Shown: positions 9,081 to 18,183, counted from the first letter of the stretch. The stretch is 64,000 bases of DNA from Bacteroidales bacterium WCE2008 (GCA_900167925.1 FUZM01000002.1:434001-498000), one strand, 5' to 3'. The notes: generated from the sequence alone by a model not told the origin. Numbers and translations: made by a program.

Positions 9081-10008
9081 TGTTACCTCCTCTTTTAGCC
9101 CTTGGATGGGCGCGGTTATACACTTGTTTAAGTTTTTCGATCGAATTATGAGTGTAAACCTGAGTGGCGGCGAGGGACGAATGTCCGAGAAGTTCCTTTA
9201 TGGAATTCAAATCAGCCCCATTATCCAGCAACTCTGTCGCAAGAGTGTGCCTGAGCATATGTGGCGATTTCTTTCCAGAAATGGAGTCAACCGCTCCCAG
9301 CTCCTGACTGATTATCCTTTGCACAGCCATCGGGTAAAGCCTCCGGCCTTTTTCCGTGACAAGCAGAGGATCTTCAGCAGTCCTTTCACCCATCATCGAT
9401 TCTGTTGCTTGTAAATATAAAAAAATTTCACGAGAAAGAGAAGAAATAATCGGAATTTCACGCATTTTATCCCCCTTACCCAACACATGAATCACATTTC
9501 GCGCAAAATCCACAGACGAAACATCTAGACCGATAAGCTCCGCCCGCCTGATTCCTGTACCGTAAAGTATTGATATGACGAGTCTTCGCATACGTTTCTC
9601 CCAGTTCGTATTTTCCTCCGAAGCATAGAAGTCAGTCTTGTCGAAATACTCCTTCATGGAGCTTTCCCGGAAGAATTCAGGCAGCCTTTTCTCCACCTTG
9701 GGCCGGCTGACCGTCCTGGCAGGGTTGACCTGGATCAGGCCCTCCTTCATGAGATAACGCCCGAAACTGCTCAGGACAGAAAGATGCTGATTGACCGTCT
9801 TCGCCCCGTCAGAGCATCCGTCCATCAAGTAGACCTCATAATTACGCAGTGCGACCGGATTCATGGCCTTGCAGATATCCTCATCCGACACCTCATCTCC
9901 GCAGGAATACCTGACGAACCTGTCCAGCACATCCCTGTAGACAGTCAGGGTACGGGGAGAATACCTGCGCACCGAAGCGATGTAATTTATGAAACGGTCG
10001 GTAATCAT
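9070..10008 (-). CDS. Tyrosine recombinase XerC/XerD
   Basis: Site-specific recombinase of the Xer type, expected to resolve chromosome dimers at dif. An N-terminal SAM-like DNA-binding domain spans about residues 1-95 and the catalytic domain follows. All catalytic residues are present: Arg154 (GTGIRRAEL), His250 and Arg253 (SPHMLRH), His276 (LLGHSS) and Tyr285 (TQVYTH). Length 312 aa is usual. It overlaps cca by 4 bp and hpf by 11 bp, which argues for the housekeeping protein and not a mobile-element integrase. XerC and XerD cannot be separated by eye. Confidence 0.9.
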   Translation of the reverse strand: MITDRFINYIASVRRYSPRTLTVYRDVLDRFVRYSCGDEVSDEDICKAMNPVALRNYEVYLMDGCSDGAKTVNQHLSVLSSFGRYLMKEGLIQVNPARTVSRPKVEKRLPEFFRESSMKEYFDKTDFYASEENTNWEKRMRRLVISILYGTGIRRAELIGLDVSSVDFARNVIHVLGKGDKMREIPIISSLSREIFLYLQATESMMGERTAEDPLLVTEKGRRLYPMAVQRIISQELGAVDSISGKKSPHMLRHTLATELLDNGADLNSIKELLGHSSLAATQVYTHNSIEKLKQVYNRAHPRAKRGGNNGD

Positions 10009-11459
10009 TTGACTGCAACGAGTCCGTACTCCGGTGCAATCTCTCTCATGAATTTATCCGCAGCCTCGAAATTGTTCTCTATGACCCCGTCCAGCACCGC
10101 GTTCTTGACTCTTTCTTTTATCATGCCGATAATGTTGCACGGCCCGATGCCGTACACCTCCATGACGTACTCTCCGGTAATAGGATTCTTCCAGTTGCGG
10201 ATTGCATCCTTCGCCTCGACCTCGACCAGTTTACGGCTGACCAGCTCGAAGTTCTTACGTATCTTCGCGACCTTCACCGGATTCTTCGACGTAATGTCGG
10301 CGCTGCAAAGGGTCATGAGATCGTCGATCTCGTCCCCGGCATCGAACAGCAGACGTCTGACCGCCGAGTCCGTCACTTCTTCATCGACCAGAGCGATCGG
10401 CCTGTGGTGCAGTCCGACCAGCTTCTGGACATATTTCATCTTCTCGTTCAGAGGCATCCTCAGAGAATCGAAAATCTTCGGAACCATTCGCGCGCCAATG
10501 ACCTCATGGCCATGGAAAGTCCAGCCGACGGCCGGGTCCCAGCGCTTGCTCTGAGGCTTTCCGATATCATGCAGGAGAGCAGCCCAGCGGAGCCACAGAT
10601 TCGGCTCGGAATCGAGTTCGGCGACATTGTCGACGACCTGTATCGTATGCGAGAATATGTCCTTATGTCCCCTTCCGTCGATGGTCTCGACGCCCTTGAG
10701 CTTGCTCAGTTGCGGGAGAATGTAATCCAGCAGGCCGGTCTCGTCGAGCAGACGGAAACCGATCGAAGGTTTCGGAGTCACCAGAATCTTGTTCAGTTCT
10801 TCGGCAATCCTTTCTTTCGACAGTATGGTCATGCGGTCCTTCATCCGGCGCATCGCCTCGATAGACTCCGGGACGATGGAGAACTGGCGTTCCGGCGTGC
10901 TGAGCTTGGCGACGAAACGGATGGCCCGCAGCATGCGCAGAGGGTCGTCGCTGTATGTGACTTCCGGGTCGAGGGGCGTCCTTATGATCCCGGCATCGAG
11001 GTCGCGGATACCGCCGAACGGGTCCACCAATGCGCCGAAATCATCTTTCTGCAGGCTGAATGCCATGGCGTTGATGGTGAAGTCTCGGCGTTTCTGGTCG
11101 TCCTCGAGAGTGCCGTCTTCGACAATCGGTTTTCTGGAGTTGCGCTCATATGACTCCTTCCTGGCGCCGACGAATTCGATCTCCGTACCCTTGTACTTCA
11201 GCATCGCAGTGCCGAAATTCCTGAACACGGACACCTTGCAGTAGGCTTTTTCATGCTTCCGCACGTAATCGGCAACCGCCTCGGCGAGGGCGATTCCGCT
11301 GCCCTCCACCACGATGTCTATGTCGTCATTTGAACGTCCGAGGAAACAGTCGCGGACATAGCCTCCGATCACGAAGGCCCTTACGCCCATATCCGCAGCA
11401 ACGTGGGATACGAGGCTGAATACCGGATGTCCGAGAAAACCTGTCGCTAAATTTGTCAT
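10005..11459 (-). CDS. cca: CCA tRNA nucleotidyltransferase with HD domain
   Basis: Adds or repairs the 3' CCA of tRNAs. The N-terminal polymerase-beta-type nucleotidyltransferase shows GGYVRD and DDIDIVV, followed by the RRDFTINAMAF region. The middle holds an HD domain (LLHDIGKP and the later LHHRP). I chose the ATG at 11459 because the longer frame opens with a TTG whose codons overlap an exact -7 promoter box. That leaves only 6 bp between box and ATG, so the message is probably leaderless or nearly so. First gene of the cca-xer-hpf operon. Confidence 0.93.
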   Translation of the reverse strand: MTNLATGFLGHPVFSLVSHVAADMGVRAFVIGGYVRDCFLGRSNDDIDIVVEGSGIALAEAVADYVRKHEKAYCKVSVFRNFGTAMLKYKGTEIEFVGARKESYERNSRKPIVEDGTLEDDQKRRDFTINAMAFSLQKDDFGALVDPFGGIRDLDAGIIRTPLDPEVTYSDDPLRMLRAIRFVAKLSTPERQFSIVPESIEAMRRMKDRMTILSKERIAEELNKILVTPKPSIGFRLLDETGLLDYILPQLSKLKGVETIDGRGHKDIFSHTIQVVDNVAELDSEPNLWLRWAALLHDIGKPQSKRWDPAVGWTFHGHEVIGARMVPKIFDSLRMPLNEKMKYVQKLVGLHHRPIALVDEEVTDSAVRRLLFDAGDEIDDLMTLCSADITSKNPVKVAKIRKNFELVSRKLVEVEAKDAIRNWKNPITGEYVMEVYGIGPCNIIGMIKERVKNAVLDGVIENNFEAADKFMREIAPEYGLVAVK

Positions 11460-11465
11460 ACAGTG

Positions 11466-11473
11466 CAAAGATA
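11466..11473 (-). promoter_or_regulatory. Promoter -7 box for cca-xer-hpf
   Basis: Reads TATCTTTG on the minus strand, exact TAnnTTTG. It ends 6 bp before the cca ATG and decides the start by excluding the upstream in-frame TTG. Confidence 0.72.
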
Positions 11474-11487
11474 GCAAAAACTACGGT

Positions 11488-13362
11488 TTAATTGCTTTTT
11501 CTGATGACGAATGATGCGTCGTAGGCTTTGTTGACTTTGCGGCAGAAAGCCCTGAAGGTATCATAATACGAGGCCTCGCGACGGCACGGTCTGATATTCA
11601 GCGCCTGCCTTATCACGACGCAGTCCCCCTCCTGTCTTACTACCGAGGAATATGTTCCCCAGGAGTCCTCGAGATTCACCGGCTCAGGTACATTCTCGAC
11701 TTCATATCCTGCCGGAAGATGTACCCTGATGGAGTCCAGATATGCGAAAGGTTCGTCTATCACGATGTCATTGACTCTCTTGGCCCTCTGGGTGGACAAA
11801 GCCAGGAAGATAGGGTTCACAGGTACGAAAAGCCTGTCTCCGTTGCTCCTGTTGGCATATGTCGAGGACTGCATGGTGAAATCGATATGGACCTCAGGGC
11901 AGTAGTCTTTGCCATGAAGGGCATAATCGTTGAAATTGTTCCTGACGGAAAGTATCTTCAACGATTCCGGATGCAGTTTCATGTTGGAAGACAGCTTCTT
12001 GTTCTGCTTCTCGGGAGAGAGGTCTTCGAAATTGATATAGCTTTCGACATAATCCAGATACCTCGAAACCCTTGTCTTCAGACTTGCAGATCCGTCGGAA
12101 GAAAGGAAGACTTCGACGTTACGCTCCATCCTGCTGAGGCTGTCAGGATAAGACGGGATAGTGACCGGCTTTCCTTCGCCTTCCTCGATCAGAAGCACGT
12201 CATGGCCGGCGCAATCCGAATGCCTGTATCCGATAGGATAGGCCGGATTGGTACATTCGAGCCAGAGAGTATCATTCTTTTCCTTGAGAGGGACAGCCAG
12301 CATGATATGGTTGAACTGGGTGGCCACATATCCCGGAAGCAGCTTCTTGCGGTGCGTGCTTATAAGGTAATACCGGGAGTCAATTCCGGCCGAAGCAAGC
12401 AGGGCTTTCATATAGTTGGAAAGGGCCTTGCAGTCTCCGAAGCCGCGGGAATCTACCTTGGAGGCTTCTATAGGCTGCATACCGCCGATGCCGAGGGAAA
12501 TATTCTCGTATCTGGTGGTCTTCCTGAGATAATCATAGAGGACCTTCACTTTCTCGAAATCGGTCTTGCAGCCGGAAGTCATATCCTTGACCTTTGCGAC
12601 GGTCGCCTCAGGCAGCACATCCCTACCCTCTCCCAGAGCGTATATCCACTTGCCGAAAGACGCCCAGTCTTTCTGGTTTCCGGAATATCCTCCGTAGGTA
12701 AAATCTATAGGAGACGAATAGACATAAGGAAGGAGTTCCAAATAATCCGGCATGTTGGCCTCGTCGACCAGCGGCTGGAAATCTTTGAGCGACCACTTAT
12801 GGACAGTCTTGTCTACAGGATCCTCGCGCGAGTAGTCGAACTTGCTGGAGCAGTAGGATATCTCGGTACCGAAAGGGACGGAAAGAGTGAAGGAAGCGTC
12901 CTTCACAAGCACTTTGTCCGTTTCCACCGGAAAGAATGTAGGGAACGAAATGATTCCCTTCTTGAATTTTATGACGTAATCATACTCCACCACGAACGGA
13001 TAAGATGCAGACGGAGAATAAGCGAAGAGGATGTTATCATCGACGAGACCGGACATCTGGGGTATCGAAATCAAGTCCTTGTTCTTCAGCTTGGTCTTTT
13101 TTCCTCCGAGCGGAGTGACCGACCCGCTGAAGGAAGCCAGTTCCGTGAACGAGTCCGTATATTCCCCGAAGATCGCACTCCCGACTCCGTCTTCATTCAG
13201 GACAGCCACGGATTTATGCACGCGCAACTCTCCGGAAACGGCTGACGTCATCGTAAAGGTAGCCTCATAGGAGTTGACTATGGCGTCATACGACGTCTTC
13301 GTATTATCGGCAATGGCTGCCGCCGGAATCAGCAGAGCCATCAGTAAAGCCTTCAGTCTCAT
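11488..13362 (-). CDS. DUF3857 protein with transglutaminase-like domain, catalytic Cys retained
   Basis: Exported protein (signal peptide, residues 1 to about 18) with an N-terminal DUF3857 beta-sandwich and a central transglutaminase-like domain. The active-site Cys311 lies in GFGDCKALS and His352 in FNHIML; the usual third residue falls in WLECTN, where Glu stands in place of Asp. A C-terminal beta-rich domain follows. The family is widespread in Bacteroidetes and its biochemical role is not established. It overlaps the second DUF3857 gene upstream by 4 bp, so the two are translationally coupled and may form a complex. Confidence 0.85.
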   Translation of the reverse strand: MRLKALLMALLIPAAAIADNTKTSYDAIVNSYEATFTMTSAVSGELRVHKSVAVLNEDGVGSAIFGEYTDSFTELASFSGSVTPLGGKKTKLKNKDLISIPQMSGLVDDNILFAYSPSASYPFVVEYDYVIKFKKGIISFPTFFPVETDKVLVKDASFTLSVPFGTEISYCSSKFDYSREDPVDKTVHKWSLKDFQPLVDEANMPDYLELLPYVYSSPIDFTYGGYSGNQKDWASFGKWIYALGEGRDVLPEATVAKVKDMTSGCKTDFEKVKVLYDYLRKTTRYENISLGIGGMQPIEASKVDSRGFGDCKALSNYMKALLASAGIDSRYYLISTHRKKLLPGYVATQFNHIMLAVPLKEKNDTLWLECTNPAYPIGYRHSDCAGHDVLLIEEGEGKPVTIPSYPDSLSRMERNVEVFLSSDGSASLKTRVSRYLDYVESYINFEDLSPEKQNKKLSSNMKLHPESLKILSVRNNFNDYALHGKDYCPEVHIDFTMQSSTYANRSNGDRLFVPVNPIFLALSTQRAKRVNDIVIDEPFAYLDSIRVHLPAGYEVENVPEPVNLEDSWGTYSSVVRQEGDCVVIRQALNIRPCRREASYYDTFRAFCRKVNKAYDASFVIRKSN

Positions 13363-15317
13363 ATTTTCTTAAGCACGATCGTGTTCTTGTAGATATTGCA
13401 GAGCTGCGCCCAGTATGCGCGGAGTATCGGATATTCTGGAGTATTGACGAACATGATACCCCTGCTGTATCTCATCGACACTGAGACTACCCCGCCTACT
13501 TCGCGGCACTGGAAGACGATACGGCTGCTGAGTCCGTCAGGACGCATAACAAGCGGCTCAGGAAGCTGTTCCACTGCATATCCTTCAGGAATCTTTACCA
13601 CACATGAATATACTATGTCCTCATTGTATGGGAAGTCGACCGGAATCTTTCTTGTCTCAGCCTTGAAATCGGCGTCGGAATGGAATGGAGTGATGATAGG
13701 ACGGACATAAATGTAATCTCCGTTCTTTTCAGCCTCCATCTCGAAATTATACTCCATGCTGATATCGGAAGTCCATTCGTCAGCTTTCTCAGCCTTGAAT
13801 TCAGTCACCTCGAGTTTCTCTTCTTCCTCCAGTTCCTGCAGATACTCGTCTTCATCCTTGGCGTCATGAAAATCGCCTTTGATCACATATGAGGACTCTC
13901 CGGAAGCAACGCGCTTGCATGTACCGGTGATGGTACCGTCGGCAGCGACATCCATGGTCACGGACTGGGTAGTCAACCCTTTCGCGAGAGGAGTCAGGCT
14001 CTCCCACGAGCCATATCCTTCCTTGCTCATGACTCTTGCCTTGTCCACAAGGAAATTCGGGCTGATCACGTTCAGGTAACTGTTACCCGGAGCAGCATCA
14101 ATGAAGTAGACAGCACCTGAAGGGCACGTCACTTTCAGGATGACATTGGTAAACGAATCCATATCGACATGGAAATCCATAAGCTGTCCGTTTCTGCGGG
14201 AACGGATAAGTACCGGAGAAACATTGAACCCGCACATATTCAGGGCGCTGCCCATTATGCCGTTGATATCGGCAGCAGCGCCTTCTCCTTCCTTGACAGC
14301 CTTAGATACATTCGGGAAATAATGCCATTCCTCATTCCATTTGACATTGCTGATCACGACCTTCCTGATTGCGGCAATCTTTTCTTTCTCGTCATCCACG
14401 GAAGCGGCAGCGGCTTTTATATCATCATCGAATTTGAGTCTGGCAGTGAACTGCTTGAAGAAATCGGAACTGCGGAAAGCCTCGTCTACCTTGCTCCAGG
14501 AAGAATTGTAGTTTTCGAATCCGAAAGAACTGATTACGTAATCCACGGAAGAAAGATACTGGGAGGCATTCATGCAATAGCTCTCTTTTCCAAGGGCAGG
14601 GAGATCCAGGGCAGTATATCTGTCGATGATCTCGTTATAAGAGTACATATCGCCTCCGGCAAGCACTTTCTTGTTCTCGGATGTATTCTCAAAACCGACC
14701 GGATGGAAACCATGCTGCAATCTCTTGTATCCGATCCTGTCCGGATGCCTTACTTCAAGCACGCCATAGTTGACAGGGATTGTCTCATGCTGGATATATA
14801 CCCTTCCTATCTCGATATCAGATGTCGTCAATTCAAATGCGACCTCAACGACAGACCCGACCTGGACCTTTTCAGGAGCGAAGGACACCTGACGCATGTT
14901 CTCGGAATATTTCTCGTCGAAAATCAGTTTCTTGGAAAGCTTGGTGGCTACCTTTTTCCCGTCCTCGAGGTTGTATGTGGTTACATTGATGGAAGACACA
15001 TGTCCACGATAACCGGTGGAGAACTGATAACGGATCTTGAAATCGAGATCGTCCTTTCCGCTTTCCTTAAGGATCTTGAATCTCTGGTGGATGCGGCAGG
15101 TGGTCCCAAGATCGAGCTTGTTGTCATACCCGATGGTCAGTTCTTGGAAATCATAAAGAAGCACAGAGGCCGCTGAAGTATCAGCATCATACCTGGTCAT
15201 CTGCATTTCCTCATCGGAAATAGCTCCATATTTAGGATTGATCTTGATGGACTGGGCTTCCAGAGCCACAGTGGACAATACGGCAGCGACTGCCAGCAAT
15301 AGTTTACGACTGTTCAT
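13359..15317 (-). CDS. DUF3857 protein with degenerate transglutaminase-like domain
   Basis: Second, 652-aa member of the DUF3857 family with a signal peptide (residues 1 to about 22). The transglutaminase-like region is recognisable from IAAIRKVVISNVKWNE to FIDAAPGNSYL, but the catalytic Cys is absent (ADINGIM where GDCKALS occurs in the partner) and the His position reads SFTNVIL. Only the Asp in FIDAAP remains. It is therefore likely a non-catalytic scaffold or binding partner for the downstream homologue, which keeps Cys and His. The gene is 18 bp downstream of the HSDR_N gene and overlaps its partner by 4 bp. Confidence 0.83.
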   Translation of the reverse strand: MNSRKLLLAVAAVLSTVALEAQSIKINPKYGAISDEEMQMTRYDADTSAASVLLYDFQELTIGYDNKLDLGTTCRIHQRFKILKESGKDDLDFKIRYQFSTGYRGHVSSINVTTYNLEDGKKVATKLSKKLIFDEKYSENMRQVSFAPEKVQVGSVVEVAFELTTSDIEIGRVYIQHETIPVNYGVLEVRHPDRIGYKRLQHGFHPVGFENTSENKKVLAGGDMYSYNEIIDRYTALDLPALGKESYCMNASQYLSSVDYVISSFGFENYNSSWSKVDEAFRSSDFFKQFTARLKFDDDIKAAAASVDDEKEKIAAIRKVVISNVKWNEEWHYFPNVSKAVKEGEGAAADINGIMGSALNMCGFNVSPVLIRSRRNGQLMDFHVDMDSFTNVILKVTCPSGAVYFIDAAPGNSYLNVISPNFLVDKARVMSKEGYGSWESLTPLAKGLTTQSVTMDVAADGTITGTCKRVASGESSYVIKGDFHDAKDEDEYLQELEEEEKLEVTEFKAEKADEWTSDISMEYNFEMEAEKNGDYIYVRPIITPFHSDADFKAETRKIPVDFPYNEDIVYSCVVKIPEGYAVEQLPEPLVMRPDGLSSRIVFQCREVGGVVSVSMRYSRGIMFVNTPEYPILRAYWAQLCNIYKNTIVLKKI

Positions 15318-15335
15318 ATTTTATAGGCATTTGTA

Positions 15336-15776
15336 TTATCTGATCATTTCTTCATAAGAAGGGGCTTTGGATAATGGGACGAAAGTGTCCCCCTGGAGTC
15401 TGCAGATGATTGTCTTCAATCCGTTAGTGACTGTTATATAGCGAACGTCCAAGACGCGGTTATACGTGAGCGCCTGCTGCACGACGGCATCCGTCAGCTC
15501 GACTTCCGGGCGCTTGCACTCCACGACCATCAGGGGCCTGAGATTTCTGTCATAGACCAGTATATCGGCGCGGAATTCCTTTCTCGAAGACTTTGTAAGA
15601 ATGCTTCCGACTCCGGTACCGAATTTCATCCCGACCTCGCTCATCATCATATGTTCAGGGACTTTCATGTTGTCTCGAAGAATGCCGATGAACCATTGTC
15701 TGACCCTTTCTTCAGGGGTCAGAGCAACTTCTTTCTTTCTCAGGGGATCCCAGATTTTCTCCATCTTCTCCAGCAT
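15336..15776 (-). CDS. HSDR_N domain protein (type I restriction R-subunit N-terminus-like)
   Basis: Stand-alone nuclease-fold domain related to the N-terminus of type I restriction HsdR subunits. It contains WDPLRKK, LTPEERVRQWF and the PD-(D/E)XK core ADILVYD followed by VVECKRP (Asp71, Glu86, Lys88 from this start). No helicase, HsdM or HsdS gene is nearby, so it is not part of a type I system here. Single-domain proteins of this type are common in Bacteroidetes and of unknown role. The frame stays open to 15830, but that TTG lies inside a -7 box; the ATG at 15776 is a conservative choice and the true start may be up to 16 codons earlier. Confidence 0.8.
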   Translation of the reverse strand: MLEKMEKIWDPLRKKEVALTPEERVRQWFIGILRDNMKVPEHMMMSEVGMKFGTGVGSILTKSSRKEFRADILVYDRNLRPLMVVECKRPEVELTDAVVQQALTYNRVLDVRYITVTNGLKTIICRLQGDTFVPLSKAPSYEEMIR

Positions 15777-15827
15777 TCGGCTATAGTCAGCAGTACATAG
15801 ATGTGGTTCATATAATCTCTGCTCATG

Positions 15828-15835
15828 CAAATATA
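15828..15835 (-). promoter_or_regulatory. Promoter -7 box for the HSDR_N/DUF3857 genes
   Basis: Reads TATATTTG on the minus strand, exact TAnnTTTG, immediately after the aquaporin terminator. It overlaps the most upstream possible TTG start of the HSDR_N frame. Confidence 0.65.
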
Positions 15836-15837
15836 TG

Positions 15838-15868
15838 AAAAAGGTCGGGAAAAACTATTTCCCCGACC
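15838..15868 (-). terminator. Terminator of the aquaporin gene
   Basis: Stem GGTCGGG/CCCGACC (15843-15849 and 15862-15868) with an A/T-rich inner extension, followed on the minus strand by five T residues (15842-15838). It lies 24 bp after the aqpZ stop. Confidence 0.85.
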
Positions 15869-15892
15869 ATATTTCAGAAGAAAAAATTCCGG

Positions 15893-16576
15893 TTATTTTT
15901 CAGCAGGTGAAAGATAGCACCATACGCAGGCGCTTATGGCCGCACCTGCAAGAGGAGCTACTATGAAGACCCAGAGGTCCTTGAGAGCCTGGCCGCATGC
16001 AAAGATAGCAGGGCCGATGGAACGGGCCGGATTGACAGAAGTACCTGTCAGATTGATGCATACGAGATGCACGAGGACAAGAGTGAGACCGATTGCGAGT
16101 CCGGCGAAGTTTCCGGCTCCGACCTTGGAATCAGTAGCGCCCAGGACTACGAGCACGAAAATGAATGTAGCGACTGCTTCGACAAGGAAGGCTCCGCCGA
16201 GACCTCCGGCATTGGCCACGCCGTTGGCGCCGAGACCTGCCGGATCACCCATGGCACCAGGAGCGCCTGTTCCCTTGACGATTACGTACAGAATTGCCGC
16301 GCCGGCAATACCGCCGATGATCTGGCCGATCCAGTATCCGCATGCTTCTTTCCAGCTCATTCTGCCGGAAAGGGCGAAACCGAGTGTAATCGCAGGGTTG
16401 ATATGGCAACCGGAGATTCCGCCGATGGTGTAAGCCATAGCGACAACTGAAAGACCGAAAGCGATAGCTGTACCGACTACTCCGGCTGGAGAGCCGCATC
16501 CGAGAAAGACTGCCGTACCGCAGCCCATAAGTGTCAGAACCATAGTTCCGATGCACTCAGCGATGTACTTTTTCAT
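15893..16576 (-). CDS. aqpZ: Aquaporin Z-type water channel
   Basis: Inner-membrane water channel of the MIP family. Both NPA half-helices are present (GCHINPAITLG and SVNPARSIGPAIF), with the selectivity-filter Arg in NPARS and His/Cys-rich surroundings typical of water-specific AqpZ proteins. Six membrane helices fit the 227-aa length. It is monocistronic: a terminator follows at 15838-15868, and TAAATTGG (16615-16608 on the minus strand, one mismatch to the -7 consensus) lies 31 bp upstream. It is divergent from manC with 85 bp between the start codons. Confidence 0.95.
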   Translation of the reverse strand: MKKYIAECIGTMVLTLMGCGTAVFLGCGSPAGVVGTAIAFGLSVVAMAYTIGGISGCHINPAITLGFALSGRMSWKEACGYWIGQIIGGIAGAAILYVIVKGTGAPGAMGDPAGLGANGVANAGGLGGAFLVEAVATFIFVLVVLGATDSKVGAGNFAGLAIGLTLVLVHLVCINLTGTSVNPARSIGPAIFACGQALKDLWVFIVAPLAGAAISACVWCYLSPAEK

Positions 16577-16638
16577 AATGAAGTTAATAGATTTAAGTTT
16601 TGTTCCGCCAATTTAGCAACTTTTATGAAATAAATCGT

Positions 16639-16646
16639 TAAATTTG
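16639..16646 (+). promoter_or_regulatory. Promoter -7 box for manC
   Basis: TAAATTTG, exact match to TAnnTTTG, ending 15 bp before the chosen ATG. It overlaps the alternative in-frame TTG at 16644 and so rules that start out. Confidence 0.7.
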
Positions 16647-16661
16647 AAGAAAAATGAAGAT

Positions 16662-17705
16662 ATGGATACACAAGTCGTCATAATGGCAGGCGGCGTGGGA
16701 AGCCGTCTGTGGCCGGTCAGCACGCCTGAAATGCCGAAGCAGTTCATCGATATCCTTGGAGTCGGGAGGACCCTGATCCAGATGACGATGGACCGTTTCC
16801 TGCCGGTCTGCAAGCCGGAGGGTTTCTGGGTCGTAACTTCCGAGAAATATGTGGACATAGTGCGCGAGCAGTTGCCTCAGATTCCTGCCGACCAGATTCT
16901 GGCCGAGCCTGTGGGACGCAACACGGCCCCGTGTATCGCATACGCTTGCCGCAAGATTGCCGTCAACCATCCTGACGCCAATGTCGTCGTGACTCCTGCC
17001 GACGCTGTCGTCCTCAAGACCGAGAAGTTCGCCGAGGTGATCGCCAAGGCGCTGGATGCCGTAGATGGCAACAGCAACATTGTGACCGTTGGTATCCATC
17101 CAACCCGTCCCGAGACAGGTTACGGCTATATATGTTCCGAGAGCATCACCGAAGACGAAGTCGTCAAAGTCTCCGAGTTCAAGGAGAAGCCCGACCTGGA
17201 GACGGCCAAGAAGTATCTCGCTGCCGGCAACTATTTCTGGAACGCCGGTATCTTCGTCTGGAGCGTATCCACGATCAACGCCCAGCTGAAGACCCACGCA
17301 CCGCAGATTTCCGGGATCATGGACAAACTTGCGAAATCTTTCTATACTGAGAACGAAGCCGCCGCGCTCGCGGATCTCTTCCCTCAGTGCGACAAGATCT
17401 CGATCGACTATGCCGTAATGGAGAAATCGAAGGATATCCATGTAATCGCCAGCGATCTCGGCTGGAGCGACCTGGGCACATGGAGGTCTGTCCTGGAGCA
17501 TTCCGCCACCGACGTCTCCGGCAACAGCATCGTAGGCCAGACAGTCCGCATGTACGACTCCCGCAACTGCATCGTGCATGTCTCCGACCTCAAGAAGACC
17601 GTCATCGAAGGCCTCGACGGCTACATCATCGCCGAACAAGACGGCAACCTCATCATCTGCCGCCTCACCTCCGAGCAAAACATCCGCGACTACTCCCAGG
17701 ACTAG
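16662..17705 (+). CDS. manC: Mannose-1-phosphate guanylyltransferase
   Basis: Makes GDP-mannose from mannose-1-phosphate and GTP. The nucleotidyltransferase motif GGVGSRLWPVS, the FWVVTSEKY region, PVGRNTAPC and GNYFWNAGIFVW are diagnostic. It is the single-domain form (347 aa) without a phosphomannose isomerase domain. The ATG at 16662 is preferred because an in-frame TTG 18 bp upstream lies in the promoter box. Its product feeds GDP-mannose 4,6-dehydratase and GDP-fucose synthase encoded at 56.2-58.3 kb. A hairpin TCGGAAA/TTTCCGA (17721-17737) without a clear T-run follows the gene. Confidence 0.95.
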   Translation: MDTQVVIMAGGVGSRLWPVSTPEMPKQFIDILGVGRTLIQMTMDRFLPVCKPEGFWVVTSEKYVDIVREQLPQIPADQILAEPVGRNTAPCIAYACRKIAVNHPDANVVVTPADAVVLKTEKFAEVIAKALDAVDGNSNIVTVGIHPTRPETGYGYICSESITEDEVVKVSEFKEKPDLETAKKYLAAGNYFWNAGIFVWSVSTINAQLKTHAPQISGIMDKLAKSFYTENEAAALADLFPQCDKISIDYAVMEKSKDIHVIASDLGWSDLGTWRSVLEHSATDVSGNSIVGQTVRMYDSRNCIVHVSDLKKTVIEGLDGYIIAEQDGNLIICRLTSEQNIRDYSQD

Positions 17706-17785
17706 CCCGCCTCTCCCCCGTCGGAAAGTATTTCCGAGGCCAGTCAACGGGCATATAGACCCCTGGCAAGATATTTTGACTCTCC

Positions 17786-17880
17786 GGTGTACTTATTGGG
17801 TACTAAAAGTGACCCAATAAGTACGAAAATAGGGGTAAAACGTACTCATTGGCGCATTCTGATAGCCCAATAAGTACACC
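17786..17880. repeat. Palindrome cluster A (stem GTACTTATTGGG)
   Basis: Four arms in alternating orientation. GTACTTATTGGGT (17789-17801) pairs exactly with ACCCAATAAGTAC (17812-17824). GTACTCATTGGC (17842-17853) pairs imperfectly with GCCCAATAAGTAC (17865-17877). The two outermost arms also match each other over 15 bp (17786-17800 and 17866-17880). The first arms of the two pairs are 53 bp apart. The first spacer has AAAAGTG and the last has GCGCATTCTGAT, both also present in cluster B. It lies between manC and the HARE-HTH gene. Confidence 0.85.
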
Positions 17881-17922
17881 TCTTGGTTTGGATGCCTTGT
17901 TGAACAAGGGCGGAGGAATTGA

Positions 17923-18129
17923 TCAGATCATCAAATGAATTCTGCCCTCGGACTTGACGAACATATCGGGATGGGACATGATCACGGCATACACCTGCTT
18001 ATCCGTCACCGGCGCCTTATCCCTGCGAGTATAAAGCCTCCTGGCATTGATCTCCCTTGCAATCTGCTCAGTTCTCATCCCATGTCCGGCACTAGCCAGC
18101 AGGTACACTATAGCTTCTTCAAGTTTCAT
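17923..18129 (-). CDS. Small HARE-HTH-like winged-helix protein
   Basis: A 68-aa protein that is almost wholly one winged helix-turn-helix resembling the HARE-HTH domain (HB1, ASXL, restriction endonuclease). It starts LEEAIVYLLASAGHGMRTEQIAREI, continues with the charged RRLYTRRDKAPVTDKQVYAVIM and ends in the beta-wing FVKSEGRIHLM. In the literature this domain is often fused to restriction endonucleases. Here it stands alone, divergently transcribed with 54 bp between starts from an Mrr-like nuclease. It could be a DNA-binding partner or a regulator of that gene. Real-gene status is supported by the fold match and compact spacing. Confidence 0.72.
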   Translation of the reverse strand: MKLEEAIVYLLASAGHGMRTEQIAREINARRLYTRRDKAPVTDKQVYAVIMSHPDMFVKSEGRIHLMI

Positions 18130-18183
18130 AATATGCGAATTTACAGAATTCTACGTAACTTCGCGATATATAATTGACACTAT

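Noticed and set aside
11719..13245. 508-codon plus-strand open frame
   Set aside because: Antisense shadow of the DUF3857 gene; no start context or domain.
15336..15830. Type I restriction-modification system
   Set aside because: Only an HSDR_N-like domain is present; no motor domain, methylase or specificity gene nearby.
15777..15830. Frameshift at the 5' end of the HSDR_N gene
   Set aside because: The region upstream of the ATG is in frame and plausible; an uncertain start explains it without a frameshift.
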